Source: Deltaproteobacteria bacterium (GTDB taxonomy: Bacteria; Desulfobacterota; Desulfuromonadia; Desulfuromonadales; BM103). From it: DNA of 35,573 nt. The notes beneath the pieces are model-generated. The model was given only the letters and a program-made list of their open reading frames with translations. It ran no database searches and was not told the origin of the DNA. The DNA lies in the NCBI GenBank assembly GCA_024279915.1, contig JAJRRB010000034.1:1-35573 (forward strand), written 5' to 3'. Of this stretch, positions 24,669-32,432 are shown piece after piece. Numbering within the stretch: the first letter of the stretch is position 1; every line of letters starts with the position of its first letter. Position numbers and translations under genes: made by a program.

Positions 24669-25484
24669 ATGGACTGGAAATCTTTTTTTGACCGACTCGG
24701 TATGAATGGCACCCGTTGGCAGTGGCGGATTATGAAATGGGAGAGAAACCTGCGTGGAATTCTGCAGGGTAATCCCACCAGTGGAAACTGGTCAGCCACC
24801 AAAGTTCTCATAGCCACTAACCTGTTGCTCTACGGTCTGATGGTCGTTCAGGGGATCAGTGGAGGACTGGGCCTTTCGACTCTGTTCAGCCCCGGCGGTT
24901 ATCTGTTGGTACATTCAGGGGCCCAATACTGGCCTCTGGTTCTTAGCGAAGGAGAATGGTGGCGCTGCATCACCTATGCGTTCACCCATGGTGGGCTGAT
25001 CCATCTCGGCTTCAACATGATGGTGCTTTATCAGATCGGACCGCTGATTGAAGAAGAGATTGGCACAACCCGTTTCATCATCCTCTACGTATTGACTGCC
25101 TTGACAGCCACCTTTGCCGGATTCGGATGGCAGGCTTTGTACATCAAGCAATGGATCCCAGTTGTTGGTGCCTCAGGCTCTATCTTCGGCTTGATTGGCT
25201 TTGCCATCTCCTACTACCATCGTGTCGGCGGCACTATGGCACACACTTACCGTAATCTCATGCTGCGCTGGGCTGCGATTGCTTGTGTCTTCGGGTTAGT
25301 GATCGGTGCCGATAACGCTGGCCACCTCGGTGGCGCACTTGGCGGTCTCCTTTTTGGTCTGGTGCTCCCGATCGGCGTACGAGGCCGCCAGGTTTTAAGA
25401 CCAGTTTTCAATGGCCTGGGAGCAATCTGCGTCTTTATCACTCTGGGCAGCCTTTTGATGATGATTGGGGGTTGGATATTTTAA
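24669..25484 (+). CDS. Rhomboid-family intramembrane serine protease
   Basis: 271 residues. Cleaves transmembrane substrates inside the bilayer. Catalytic serine S169 in VGASGSIFG and histidine H219 in NAGHLGG form the dyad; H112 and N116 in HLGFNMMVL complete the oxyanion site. Six membrane helices lie between about 45 and 265. The N-terminal 40 residues are cytoplasmic and basic/aromatic (RWQWRIMKWERNLRG). AAGG six bases before the ATG supports the start. Substrates are unknown. Confidence 0.93.
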   Translation: MDWKSFFDRLGMNGTRWQWRIMKWERNLRGILQGNPTSGNWSATKVLIATNLLLYGLMVVQGISGGLGLSTLFSPGGYLLVHSGAQYWPLVLSEGEWWRCITYAFTHGGLIHLGFNMMVLYQIGPLIEEEIGTTRFIILYVLTALTATFAGFGWQALYIKQWIPVVGASGSIFGLIGFAISYYHRVGGTMAHTYRNLMLRWAAIACVFGLVIGADNAGHLGGALGGLLFGLVLPIGVRGRQVLRPVFNGLGAICVFITLGSLLMMIGGWIF

Positions 25485-25529
25485 GGCTGACAGCTGACAA
25501 CTGACAATTCATACCCGAAAGAACAAATC

Positions 25530-26018
25530 ATGGCCAAAGACAAAACACCCATAACGGCGGCAATCCGTCTCCTCAAGCAGTGCAAGTCTGAGTTTACTCC
25601 GCACCTCTACAGCTATGAGGCACGTGGTGGCACGACAGTATCAGCCCGTGAACTTGGGGTTGATGAGCATCAGGTTATCAAGACATTGGTGATGGAGGAT
25701 GAACAACACAATCCTCTCATTGTTCTAATGCACGGTGATCAGGAAGTTTCAACCAAGGAACTTGCCAGAACCGTTGGCGTTAAATCAATTACGCCCTGTA
25801 ATCCGAATATCGCTCTCAAACATACCGGTTACCAGATTGGAGGCACTTCGCCTTTTGCAACCCGTAAAACAATGCCTGTTTATATGGAGGCAACAATTAC
25901 CGCCCTGCCCAGCATTTACCTCAACGGTGGCAAGCGTGGTTTTCTGGTCAGTATGTCGCCGCAGGTTGTGATTGGTTTGCTGCAGCCGATGATGGTTGAG
26001 GTTGGGATAAGAAAGTAG
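25530..26018 (+). CDS. ybaK: Cys-tRNA(Pro)/Cys-tRNA(Cys) deacylase, YbaK/EbsC type
   Basis: 162 residues of the YbaK fold, a trans-editing enzyme that removes cysteine wrongly attached to tRNA(Pro). Conserved segments are KTPITAAIRLLKQ, YSYEARGGTTVSARELGVDEHQVIKTLVM, the catalytic-site lysine region, IGGTSPFATRKTMPVYME and LNGGKRGFLVSMSP. Normal length. The ribosome binding site is weak (GAAAGAA). Three repeats of CTGACA (25486-25508) precede it and look like neutral intergenic sequence. Confidence 0.9.
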   Translation: MAKDKTPITAAIRLLKQCKSEFTPHLYSYEARGGTTVSARELGVDEHQVIKTLVMEDEQHNPLIVLMHGDQEVSTKELARTVGVKSITPCNPNIALKHTGYQIGGTSPFATRKTMPVYMEATITALPSIYLNGGKRGFLVSMSPQVVIGLLQPMMVEVGIRK

Positions 26019-26043
26019 CACCACGAATTCTCAGGAGGAGATC

Positions 26044-26868
26044 ATGAACCTTCAGGACAGATTCGAAAAATCGGCAGAAGCAATCCGTTCCGCCAAAGCA
26101 ATGGTCGTTACCTCTGGTGCTGGCATGGGCGTCGATTCTGGTCTACCTGATTTTCGCGGTGACCACGGCTTCTGGAACGCCTATCCGATGTACGAACGGC
26201 TAGGAATCAATTTCATCGGTGCCGCCAATCCGTCCAACTTCGAAGGCGACCCTGCTTTTGGCTGGGGCTTTTATGGCCATCGCACCAATCTCTATCGGGA
26301 AACGGAACCTCATCGCGGTTTTCAAATGCTGCAAGACTGGGCTGATGAATTTGCACAGGACAGCTTTGTCGCTACCTCGAATGTTGACGGCCAGTTCCAG
26401 AAATCCGGCTATCGGGAAGATCAGATCCTCGAAGTCCACGGCTCAATCAACCACCTGCAATGTCTCTCCCCCTGTAACAACGCCATCTGGGATAATGATG
26501 AATCAATCCCGGTCGATTTAGAGACCATGCGCGCACTGAGCGTCCCTCAGTGTCGCCACTGCAGCCAACCTGCCCGTCCGAATATTCTGATGTTCGGCGA
26601 TTATTCCTGGCTCTCCGACCGCACCCATGGTCAGGAGATGCGCTTTGACAGTTTTCTTGCTCAACATCAGCACGACCAGATCGTCGTGATTGAGATGGGA
26701 GCTGGCACAGCCATCCCGACCATCCGCTACATGAGTGAACGGATCGGGCAAGGTCACGGCGCCACCGTGATCCGCATTAATCCCAGAGAGGCACATATCT
26801 CAGGGGGACATATTTCGCTGCCTTGTGGGGCTGTTGAAGGGCTGGAGGGAATAGATTGTTTCCTCTGA
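26044..26868 (+). CDS. Sir2-family NAD-dependent protein deacylase
   Basis: 274 residues. Removes acyl groups from lysines with consumption of NAD. Visible are GAGMGVDSGLPDFRG (26-39, NAD binding), ATSNVDGQFQKSG (110-122, in place of the usual TQNIDGLH), the catalytic histidine H132 in LEVHGSI, and paired zinc cysteines C140/C144 and C170/C173. The second pair has the usual CxxC spacing, and the first is CxxxC instead of CxxC. It belongs to the divergent bacterial group with longer N-terminal loop (DHGFWNAYPMYERL). AGGAGGAG before the ATG is strong. It ends the four-gene plus-strand run. Confidence 0.9.
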   Translation: MNLQDRFEKSAEAIRSAKAMVVTSGAGMGVDSGLPDFRGDHGFWNAYPMYERLGINFIGAANPSNFEGDPAFGWGFYGHRTNLYRETEPHRGFQMLQDWADEFAQDSFVATSNVDGQFQKSGYREDQILEVHGSINHLQCLSPCNNAIWDNDESIPVDLETMRALSVPQCRHCSQPARPNILMFGDYSWLSDRTHGQEMRFDSFLAQHQHDQIVVIEMGAGTAIPTIRYMSERIGQGHGATVIRINPREAHISGGHISLPCGAVEGLEGIDCFL

Positions 26869-26890
26869 ACATGACAAGATTTTTTGAATT

Positions 26891-26920
26891 AAAAAAGGGA
26901 CAGAAATATATTCTGTCCCT
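26891..26920 (-). terminator. Intrinsic terminator of Bax inhibitor-1-like gene
   Basis: Perfect 10-bp stem AGGGACAGAA/TTCTGTCCCT with loop ATATA, followed on the minus strand by TTTTTT. It may also slow plus-strand transcription after the sirtuin gene. Confidence 0.8.
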
Positions 26921-26948
26921 CCTGCTGTCATAGTTTGTTAATTCAACG

Positions 26949-27677
26949 TTAACGACCACGCAGTTTTGACAAGAGTCGCAACAGTTCCAAATAAAGCCAA
27001 GCCAGAGTCAGGACCAATCCAAAGGCTGCATACCACTCCATGTAACGGGGTGCAACGCCATCGCCACGTTCAATAAAGTCAAAATCAAGAACGAGATTCA
27101 GGGCGGCTATCACGACCACAAACAGGCTGAATAAAATACCCATCGGCCCTGATTCATGGATCACTGGCATCTGCCAGCCAAACATACCGCCAATCATACT
27201 GGCCACGTAAACCAGTGCGATACCACCGGTCGCAGCAACAATACCCAGCTTGAAATTTTCGCTCGCCCGAATCAGCTTAGTCTTATAGGCAAACAAGAGA
27301 GCAAACAGAGTTCCGAAGGTCAGCCCAACGGCCTGGATGACAATACCCGGGAAGCGCGCTTCGAAAAAAGCTGAGATACCGCCCAGCGCCACACCTTCCA
27401 GAACGGCATAAATCGGCGCTGTTTTTGGTGCCCAGCTGGCCTTGAAAATCGTGATCATGGCGAAGATAAAAGCACCGATAAAGCCACCGATCATCAACGG
27501 CTGAACAGCTGCAGGACCCTGGTTATAAAAAAGGTTCCAGGTATAACTGGCACCAATTACAACCAACGCCAGCAAGGCAATAGTCTTGTTCACTGCCCCC
27601 TGCAAGGTCATTGTTTCGGTACCCGAAGCCGCCTGGGTGAAAAGGCTTTCTTTCATCATTGGGTTGGATGTGCGCAT
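26949..27677 (-). CDS. Bax inhibitor-1/YccA-like membrane protein
   Basis: 242 residues with seven membrane helices between about 30 and 235. It matches the PF12811 branch of the Bax1-I superfamily, in which the N-terminus starts with NP (TSNPMMKESLFTQ), and has ASYTWNLFY, VLEGVALGGISAFFEARFPGIVIQA and LVLDFDFIERG. Superfamily members are proton-gated calcium leak channels (BsYetJ) or FtsH-linked factors (YccA); the role of this branch is unknown. GAGGAAG before the ATG at 27677. Single gene with its own terminator. Confidence 0.88.
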   Translation of the reverse strand: MRTSNPMMKESLFTQAASGTETMTLQGAVNKTIALLALVVIGASYTWNLFYNQGPAAVQPLMIGGFIGAFIFAMITIFKASWAPKTAPIYAVLEGVALGGISAFFEARFPGIVIQAVGLTFGTLFALLFAYKTKLIRASENFKLGIVAATGGIALVYVASMIGGMFGWQMPVIHESGPMGILFSLFVVVIAALNLVLDFDFIERGDGVAPRYMEWYAAFGLVLTLAWLYLELLRLLSKLRGR

Positions 27678-27731
27678 TTTGCTTCCTCACGGATTCATGT
27701 TTTAGAATAAAACGAACTCAGATTATGGAAT

Positions 27732-27757
27732 AAAAAAACCGGGGAAAGCCCCGGCTT
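27732..27757 (-). terminator. Intrinsic terminator after the 18-residue peptide ORF
   Basis: Minus-strand stem CCGGGG/CCCCGG with a 4-base loop, then TTTTTTT. It begins eight bases after the stop codon of the small ORF at 27763. Confidence 0.85.
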
Positions 27758-27762
27758 CTCTA

Positions 27763-27819
27763 TCAACATGGATGAACGTTGCTACTACCTACAACTTTGG
27801 GCTTTTGATAGAGCTTCAT
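27763..27819 (-). CDS. 18-residue peptide with C-terminal cysteine, unknown
   Basis: ATG at 27819 preceded by AAGGGAGGAAATC, one of the best ribosome binding sites in the window. It encodes MKLYQKPKVVGSSNVHPC and stops at TGA, with TAG directly next. A promoter-like TTGTAA/17/TAAAAT lies 28 bases upstream and a terminator eight bases after. All of it fits in about 145 bases. The start YxxPxVV resembles leader ends of some ribosomally made, modified peptides (for example YxxPxL in lasso precursors), and the last residue is a reactive cysteine, but no modifying enzyme is in the window. I do not recognise the peptide. It could also be a leader peptide or a dual-function small RNA. Confidence 0.6.
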   Translation of the reverse strand: MKLYQKPKVVGSSNVHPC

Positions 27820-27846
27820 GATTTCCTCCCTTAAATAGGATAGGTC

Positions 27847-27875
27847 ATTTTAACCTGATATTCTTTAGGTTACAA
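27847..27875 (-). promoter_or_regulatory. Promoter candidate for the 18-residue peptide ORF
   Basis: On the minus strand TTGTAA (27870-27875, overlapping the stop codon of the HD gene), 17-base spacer, TAAAAT (27847-27852). A short inverted repeat AACCT/AGGTT lies in the spacer. Confidence 0.5.
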
Positions 27876-28436
27876 GCCCAGATCACTTGCAATACCCTGC
27901 ATCGCCAGCAGGGAAAGGTCACAGAATTCTTCAAGCGAGACACCACCAACTTCACACTCACGGATAATATCGCGGTTTGCACCAGCGGCAAAGGCCTTCT
28001 CTTTGATGCGTTTGCGAACTGATTTCGGCTTGACGCTGGCCAGTTTCTTGTCTGGATAAACCAGAGCCGTAGCGACGATCAAGCCGGTGATCGTCTCTCC
28101 CGCCGCCAGCAGGTGTTGAAACTGCGTACTACGTTGTTCACCTGGGTGAGCCTGTTCATTGTGCAGGCGAATGGCCTCAATAATTCCATTGTCAACACCC
28201 TGCTCGCGAAGAATACGCACTGTCTCCTGGGTATGTACATCAAGGGTTGTATGGGTCTCGGCGTCTAGGTCGTGCAATAGCCCCGCCAGACCCCATTTCT
28301 CAGGATCTTCGCCAACACGTTCAGCCAGTGCCATCATAACAGCTTCAGCTGCCAGGCAATGCTTGAGCATATTGGGGCTCTTGACGTGCTGTATGACCAG
28401 TTCGAACGCTTGCTCTCGGGTGATGCCGTAATTCAT
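27870..28436 (-). CDS. HD-domain (HDIG) hydrolase
   Basis: 188 residues. HD superfamily metal-dependent phosphohydrolase: histidine in MLKHCLAAEAVM, then GLAGLLHDLDAETH (HD motif), AIRLHNEQAH and a late aspartate region. It matches stand-alone HDIG proteins of unknown substrate seen in many anaerobes. GAGAA before the ATG at 28436. It lies 15 bases after the DjlA-like gene on the same strand, and the peptide ORF follows. Substrate (nucleotide or other phosphate ester) is not known. Confidence 0.85.
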   Translation of the reverse strand: MNYGITREQAFELVIQHVKSPNMLKHCLAAEAVMMALAERVGEDPEKWGLAGLLHDLDAETHTTLDVHTQETVRILREQGVDNGIIEAIRLHNEQAHPGEQRSTQFQHLLAAGETITGLIVATALVYPDKKLASVKPKSVRKRIKEKAFAAGANRDIIRECEVGGVSLEEFCDLSLLAMQGIASDLGL

Positions 28437-28451
28437 AAAATCAATTCTCGT

Positions 28452-29204
28452 TTACGACGCTTTAGCCTTCGTAATCGTCTCATAGGCTTCGTTGATTTCG
28501 CGGAACTTCTCTTCGGCAAAGGTCATAAAGTCTTCCGGCAAACCTTTGGAGACGATTTTATCCGGATGATACTCAGTAACCAGCTTTCGATAAGCCTTTT
28601 TGACTGCGCTCATATCCGCCCCATCCTCCAGGCCAAGCATGGCATAGTGGTGCGAGAGGTCACTGACAAACTGACGCTTGACGGTGTTGAAAATATCCCC
28701 GTGCAAGCCAAGCATTGCTGGCGCATCACGCAGGATTTTCTCTTCGGCCGGATGCAGCACACCGTCAGCCAGTGCCACAGTAAAGAGCATCTCATAAAAC
28801 ATCATGCGCAACTGCTGCTCATTCTGAAAACCCTGGCCAAGCTGGCGAGCATAGTCGTCAAAGGGTGTGGCATTATCCTTCGCCTCATTAAACACGCCCA
28901 TGGCAAATTGTTGGGTTGCAGCATCAAGGCGCAATTTGTCACGCATAAAACTGCGCACGACATTGATTTCATCATCGCAGACCCGACCATCGGCCTTGGC
29001 CATCTTGCCTAGCATGGCAAACGTTGCGGTAAAGAAGACGGCTTGACGCTGTTCCTGACCAGTCAGACGTCCTGACTCGGCGTAACCGGCGCGGACCTTA
29101 TCGTCGAGCAGTGTATGCCCGAGCGACACTCCAACCAGGGCACCGATCGGCCCCCCCAGCATGAACCCGACACTGCCTCCCATTATCTTGCCAAACCATG
29201 ACAT
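28452..29204 (-). CDS. DjlA-like co-chaperone (TerB plus J domain)
   Basis: 250 residues. The N-terminal glycine-rich segment (MGGSVGFMLGGPIGALVGVSLGH) is probably a membrane-associated helix. Residues 55-170 form a TerB-like helical domain (FFTATFAMLGKMAKADGRVCDDEI, ALADGVLHPAEEKIL). The C-terminus is a J domain with YHPDK and EAYETI, which stimulates DnaK ATPase. This order is that of DjlA. AGGAGG before the ATG at 29204. No dnaK nearby. Confidence 0.88.
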   Translation of the reverse strand: MSWFGKIMGGSVGFMLGGPIGALVGVSLGHTLLDDKVRAGYAESGRLTGQEQRQAVFFTATFAMLGKMAKADGRVCDDEINVVRSFMRDKLRLDAATQQFAMGVFNEAKDNATPFDDYARQLGQGFQNEQQLRMMFYEMLFTVALADGVLHPAEEKILRDAPAMLGLHGDIFNTVKRQFVSDLSHHYAMLGLEDGADMSAVKKAYRKLVTEYHPDKIVSKGLPEDFMTFAEEKFREINEAYETITKAKAS

Positions 29205-29400
29205 GGTCTCAACCTCCTATATCAATCTGTTGATTCTTGATTATTGCAATCCTTGCTTTAGTACGCATTGCACCCAACTTTTTCCAACTTTCTGCCATGC
29301 AAAAGAGTGGCATACTAACACGCCAGCATCTCCAGTGCCAGAGACATACTGAACGAGCAGCGGGACGTTTTTACAACCAACCATACCATTTTTATGATAA

Positions 29401-29441
29401 AAGCAATCTGGCCAACTTCTCAACGAAGCTGGCCAGATTGC
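29401..29441 (-). terminator. Probable terminator of HD-GYP gene
   Basis: GCAATCTGGCCA.CTTC pairs with GAAG.TGGCCAGATTGC (one mismatch, 5-base loop) 23 bases after the stop. The T tract on the minus strand is short (TTTAT), so termination strength is uncertain. The rest of the gap 29205-29463 shows nothing. Confidence 0.5.
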
Positions 29442-29463
29442 ATTTGAATAATGCTACTGAGCC

Positions 29464-30600
29464 TCAATTCATCTCGTGAAACTGCTTTTGAATCTGCGCA
29501 ACTTCATCAGGGCATTCAACCAGCGCATCGACACAACTCTTATCCAGTTTATCAAGGGACAAAAGCTGCAACATGGCAAAGGCATGTTCGTTAGACCATG
29601 TCTCCCTGTAAGAGCGCTGAGTCGTTAATGCATCAAAGACATCACTGACAGCAACAATACGTGCCTCCAGTGAGATTTCCTGCCCGCACAAACCTCGTGG
29701 ATAACCGCTGCCATCCATTGCCTCATGATGCTCTTCGGTGATGTGCCACAGGTAGTCAATATATGGTATTTGTTCAAAACCGAAGTTACTGATCAGGTCA
29801 TCGACAATCTGACGGCCCAACACGGTATGGGTATTCATGACTTCACGTTCTTGTAGATTGAGCTTCGCTGGCTTCTGTAAAATCTGATCAGAGATACCGA
29901 TTTTACCAACATCGTGCAGAGGTGAAAAAAGAAAGATCTGTTCAATCTGTTCGTCATCAAGCTGCTCCAGACCTTTTTTTGCCAGGCAACGAGCGATCAG
30001 GCGTGCATAACGTGACATACGTTCAAGATGACTACCAGTCTCCAGGTCGTGTTTTTGCATCATACTGATTGAAGTTCTCATGGCAGCCACCAAGGCTCGG
30101 GTTGCCGCGAGATCGGTCAAAATCATCTCGGAGAGCAGATGCACGAAAACTTCAACCTGCGCCAGAACACGGTCGCGGAAATACCGGTTGTGGAACGAAT
30201 TAAAAAAGACAAAGCCTGTAAGAACTTTGTTGTAATACATCGGATGAGTATAACTGGAGGCAAAACCATGACCGACAATCGCGCGAGAATGAATGGAGTC
30301 GTGACCATCGTAAATCCTCAGGTCGTTGATAATCCGCGGGGTAGCATTGCTGGCGATCTGGTTAAGAGAGGATTCGCTCTCCAGAGCAACTTCGTGATTC
30401 TTCAGCGGGCTTTCGTCTAAAGGAGAAGCAATGAAGGTTTTAAGTGAATTCGTCTGATGATCATAGAGAGCCACACTGATCCGGACGATACCTGGGCAAC
30501 GTGCTTTCAAGACATCATGAACAACGCTCAGTTTTCCCTGGTACGTGGAGGCTGCGGCAAGCCCGGCCAGCGGATCTTCGCGAAAGACAATCGGATCCAT
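29464..30600 (-). CDS. GAF/HD-GYP cyclic di-GMP phosphodiesterase-like protein
   Basis: 378 residues. Residues 20-160 resemble a GAF sensor domain. Residues 175-370 form an HD-GYP domain: DLETGSHLERMSRYARLIA, HDVGKIGISDQIL (HD pair), NTHTVLGRQI, HHEAMDGSGYPRGL (HHE and GYP) and VSDVFDALTTQRSYR. Such enzymes hydrolyse cyclic di-GMP, opposing GGDEF enzymes. All metal-binding residues expected for the class are visible. GGGAGG before the ATG at 30600. It lies 70 bases after ald on the same strand, with a perfect inverted repeat in between (30618-30649). Confidence 0.9.
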   Translation of the reverse strand: MDPIVFREDPLAGLAAASTYQGKLSVVHDVLKARCPGIVRISVALYDHQTNSLKTFIASPLDESPLKNHEVALESESSLNQIASNATPRIINDLRIYDGHDSIHSRAIVGHGFASSYTHPMYYNKVLTGFVFFNSFHNRYFRDRVLAQVEVFVHLLSEMILTDLAATRALVAAMRTSISMMQKHDLETGSHLERMSRYARLIARCLAKKGLEQLDDEQIEQIFLFSPLHDVGKIGISDQILQKPAKLNLQEREVMNTHTVLGRQIVDDLISNFGFEQIPYIDYLWHITEEHHEAMDGSGYPRGLCGQEISLEARIVAVSDVFDALTTQRSYRETWSNEHAFAMLQLLSLDKLDKSCVDALVECPDEVAQIQKQFHEMN

Positions 30601-30617
30601 AACACCTCCCAGATTAA

Positions 30618-30649
30618 CATTCTCTTACAGCATACAGTTTAAGAGAATG
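30618..30649. promoter_or_regulatory. Perfect 10-bp inverted repeat upstream of HD-GYP gene
   Basis: CATTCTCTTA at 30618-30627 and TAAGAGAATG at 30640-30649, 12 bases apart. It ends 17 bases before the HD-GYP start codon and has no T tract, so an operator or a hairpin next to the ribosome binding site is likelier than a terminator. Confidence 0.5.
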
Positions 30650-30670
30650 ATTGCAATATATGTCAATAAA

Positions 30671-31783
30671 CTACAGGACCTCCTCTACTGGCGTGTACTC
30701 AAGATCAAAAGCCTCTGCAACCCCTGCATAGGTGACTTTACCGCGGACGACGTTCAAACCTTGCCTGACGTCAGCATTGTCTCTGGCAACAGCTTGCCAC
30801 CCCTGTTCAGCGATTTTAACCGCATATGGGAGCGTTGCGTTGGTTAACGCAACGGTTGATGTTAACGGCACAGCACCAGGCATATTGGCAACACAGTAAT
30901 GCACGATGCCATCCACCACATAAGTGGGCTCACTGTGAGTCGTCGCCTTGGACGTTTCAAAACAACCACCCTGATCGATTGCCACATCGACCAGCACCGC
31001 ACCAGGTTTCATACTTTTCAACATCTCCCGGGTGACCAGCTTGGGCGCTTTGGCACCATGCAGTAGAACGGCTCCGATCACCACATCTGCCTCCTGGACC
31101 AGCTCACGAATTGTCGCCGGTGAAGACATGATCGGGAAACAGTTTTTCGGCATAACTTCAGCTAGGTGACGCAATCGATCAAGGTTGGTGTCAAGCAGAT
31201 AGACCTTGGCGCCAAGGCCACAAGCCATCAGTGCAGCATGGGTCCCAACCGTACCACCGCCAAGCACCACCACCGTTGCCGGTTGCACTCCCGGGACACC
31301 ACCAAACAGGATGCCGCGACCACCATAAGTACGCTCAACATACTTCGCCGCCTCCTGAGCCGCCATTCTTCCTGCGACCTCACTCATGGGTATCAACAGA
31401 GGCAAGCGACCATCGGCACCAACGATTGTTTCGTATGCGATACAGACCGAACCGCTGTCGATCATCGCTCGGGTCAATTCTTCACCGGCAGCAAAGTGGA
31501 AGTAAGTAAAGACGATCTGCCCTTCACGAATCAGGGGGAATTCAGAGGGCTGCGGTTCTTTGACGTGCATGACCATCTCCGCACGACGATAAACCTCTGC
31601 AGCTGTCGAGACAATTTCCGCTCCGGCAGCAAGGTAGTCAGCATCACTAAAGCCACTTCCTACACCAGCCTGAGTTTCGACCAGAACAACATGACTTCTC
31701 TTGGCCATGACTTCAACACCTGCCGGAGTCATGCAAACCCGGTTTTCCGCCACCTTGATCTCTTTAAGTATGCCGACAATCAT
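30671..31783 (-). CDS. ald: Alanine dehydrogenase
   Basis: 370 residues. Converts L-alanine, NAD and water to pyruvate, ammonium and NADH, linking amino acid use to carbon metabolism. Signatures: [16 protein letters not shown], catalytic lysine in VMHVKEPQ, histidine in [11 protein letters not shown], the NAD-binding [14 protein letters not shown], and the aspartate in [13 protein letters not shown]. Length is typical. The start at 31783 is set by AAGGGAG seven bases upstream; the frame is open to 31864. It is divergent from an Lrp-type regulator, the standard arrangement for ald control. Confidence 0.95.
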   Translation of the reverse strand: MIVGILKEIKVAENRVCMTPAGVEVMAKRSHVVLVETQAGVGSGFSDADYLAAGAEIVSTAAEVYRRAEMVMHVKEPQPSEFPLIREGQIVFTYFHFAAGEELTRAMIDSGSVCIAYETIVGADGRLPLLIPMSEVAGRMAAQEAAKYVERTYGGRGILFGGVPGVQPATVVVLGGGTVGTHAALMACGLGAKVYLLDTNLDRLRHLAEVMPKNCFPIMSSPATIRELVQEADVVIGAVLLHGAKAPKLVTREMLKSMKPGAVLVDVAIDQGGCFETSKATTHSEPTYVVDGIVHYCVANMPGAVPLTSTVALTNATLPYAVKIAEQGWQAVARDNADVRQGLNVVRGKVTYAGVAEAFDLEYTPVEEVL

Positions 31784-31833
31784 GATAAGGCTCCCTTGCC
31801 ATGGATAATTGAATTTATTTGTATATTTAAAGT

Positions 31834-31872
31834 CTATCAGCAAAACCGAGCAATTATCTTGCAAACTATCAG
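31834..31872. promoter_or_regulatory. Direct repeats in ald/lrp intergenic region, possible Lrp operator
   Basis: CTATCAG occurs at 31834-31840 and 31866-31872, 32 bases apart (about three helical turns), with AGCAAAAC and TTGCAAAC next to them. Lrp-type octamers bind phased sites like this. Binding is inferred. Confidence 0.4.
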
Positions 31873-31887
31873 GAATAAACCTATTTA
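31859..31887 (+). promoter_or_regulatory. Sigma-70 promoter of Lrp-type gene
   Basis: TTGCAA (31859-31864), 17 bases, TATTTA (31882-31887), 41 bases upstream of the start. The CTATCAG repeat falls inside the spacer, so the regulator could repress itself. Confidence 0.5.
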
Positions 31888-31928
31888 TTAGTGGATAAAA
31901 TCACAAACAGCTACAAATGGAGAAGATT

Positions 31929-32405
31929 ATGCCAACAATAGATCTGGACGTCATAGATCATTCTATTCTGAATCAGTTACAAAAGCATGGCCGTCTGTCA
32001 AACGTGCAGCTTGCCGCAGAAGTAGGCCTATCTGAATCAGCGTGTCTGAGACGAGTCAAGATTCTCGAGGAAAGCGGGATTATTGATCGCTATGTGATGT
32101 TGATTAATCAGAGCGCCATTGGTAAGCCAGGCAATGTTTTTGTAAGGGTCTCTCTAGATGGTCAACAAAGAGAGAAGCTGGCTGCCTTCGAAGCAGAAAT
32201 CACAAGAGTCACGGAGGTGATGGAATGTTACTTAATGTCAGGGGACTTTGACTACCTGCTGCGTGTCATAACACGAGACAATGATGACTACGTGCGCGTC
32301 CATAACAAGCTCACCAGTTTACCTGGAGTGATGCGCGTTCAGTCATCCTTTGCACTGCGCACGGTACTGGGGAAAACGGAAATGCCGTTAGATGGGAGGA
32401 TGTGA
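31929..32405 (+). CDS. Lrp/AsnC-family transcriptional regulator
   Basis: About 158 residues. An N-terminal winged helix-turn-helix (LDVIDHSILNQLQKHGRLSNVQLAAEVGLSESACLRRVKILEESGII) and a RAM/AsnC ligand-binding domain (FVRVSLDGQ, MECYLMSGDFDYLLRVITRD, LPGVMRVQSSFALRTVL). It probably senses alanine or another amino acid and controls the divergent ald gene. I prefer the ATG at 31929, which has GGAG six bases upstream; the ATG at 31917 has nothing. The role in ald control is inferred from position. Confidence 0.92.
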   Translation: MPTIDLDVIDHSILNQLQKHGRLSNVQLAAEVGLSESACLRRVKILEESGIIDRYVMLINQSAIGKPGNVFVRVSLDGQQREKLAAFEAEITRVTEVMECYLMSGDFDYLLRVITRDNDDYVRVHNKLTSLPGVMRVQSSFALRTVLGKTEMPLDGRM

Positions 32406-32432
32406 CAGACAACCCGCTCGGGTTTAATGGCT

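Noticed and set aside
25486-25508. Three CTGACA units before ybaK
   Set aside because: Too short and imperfect to call a functional repeat.
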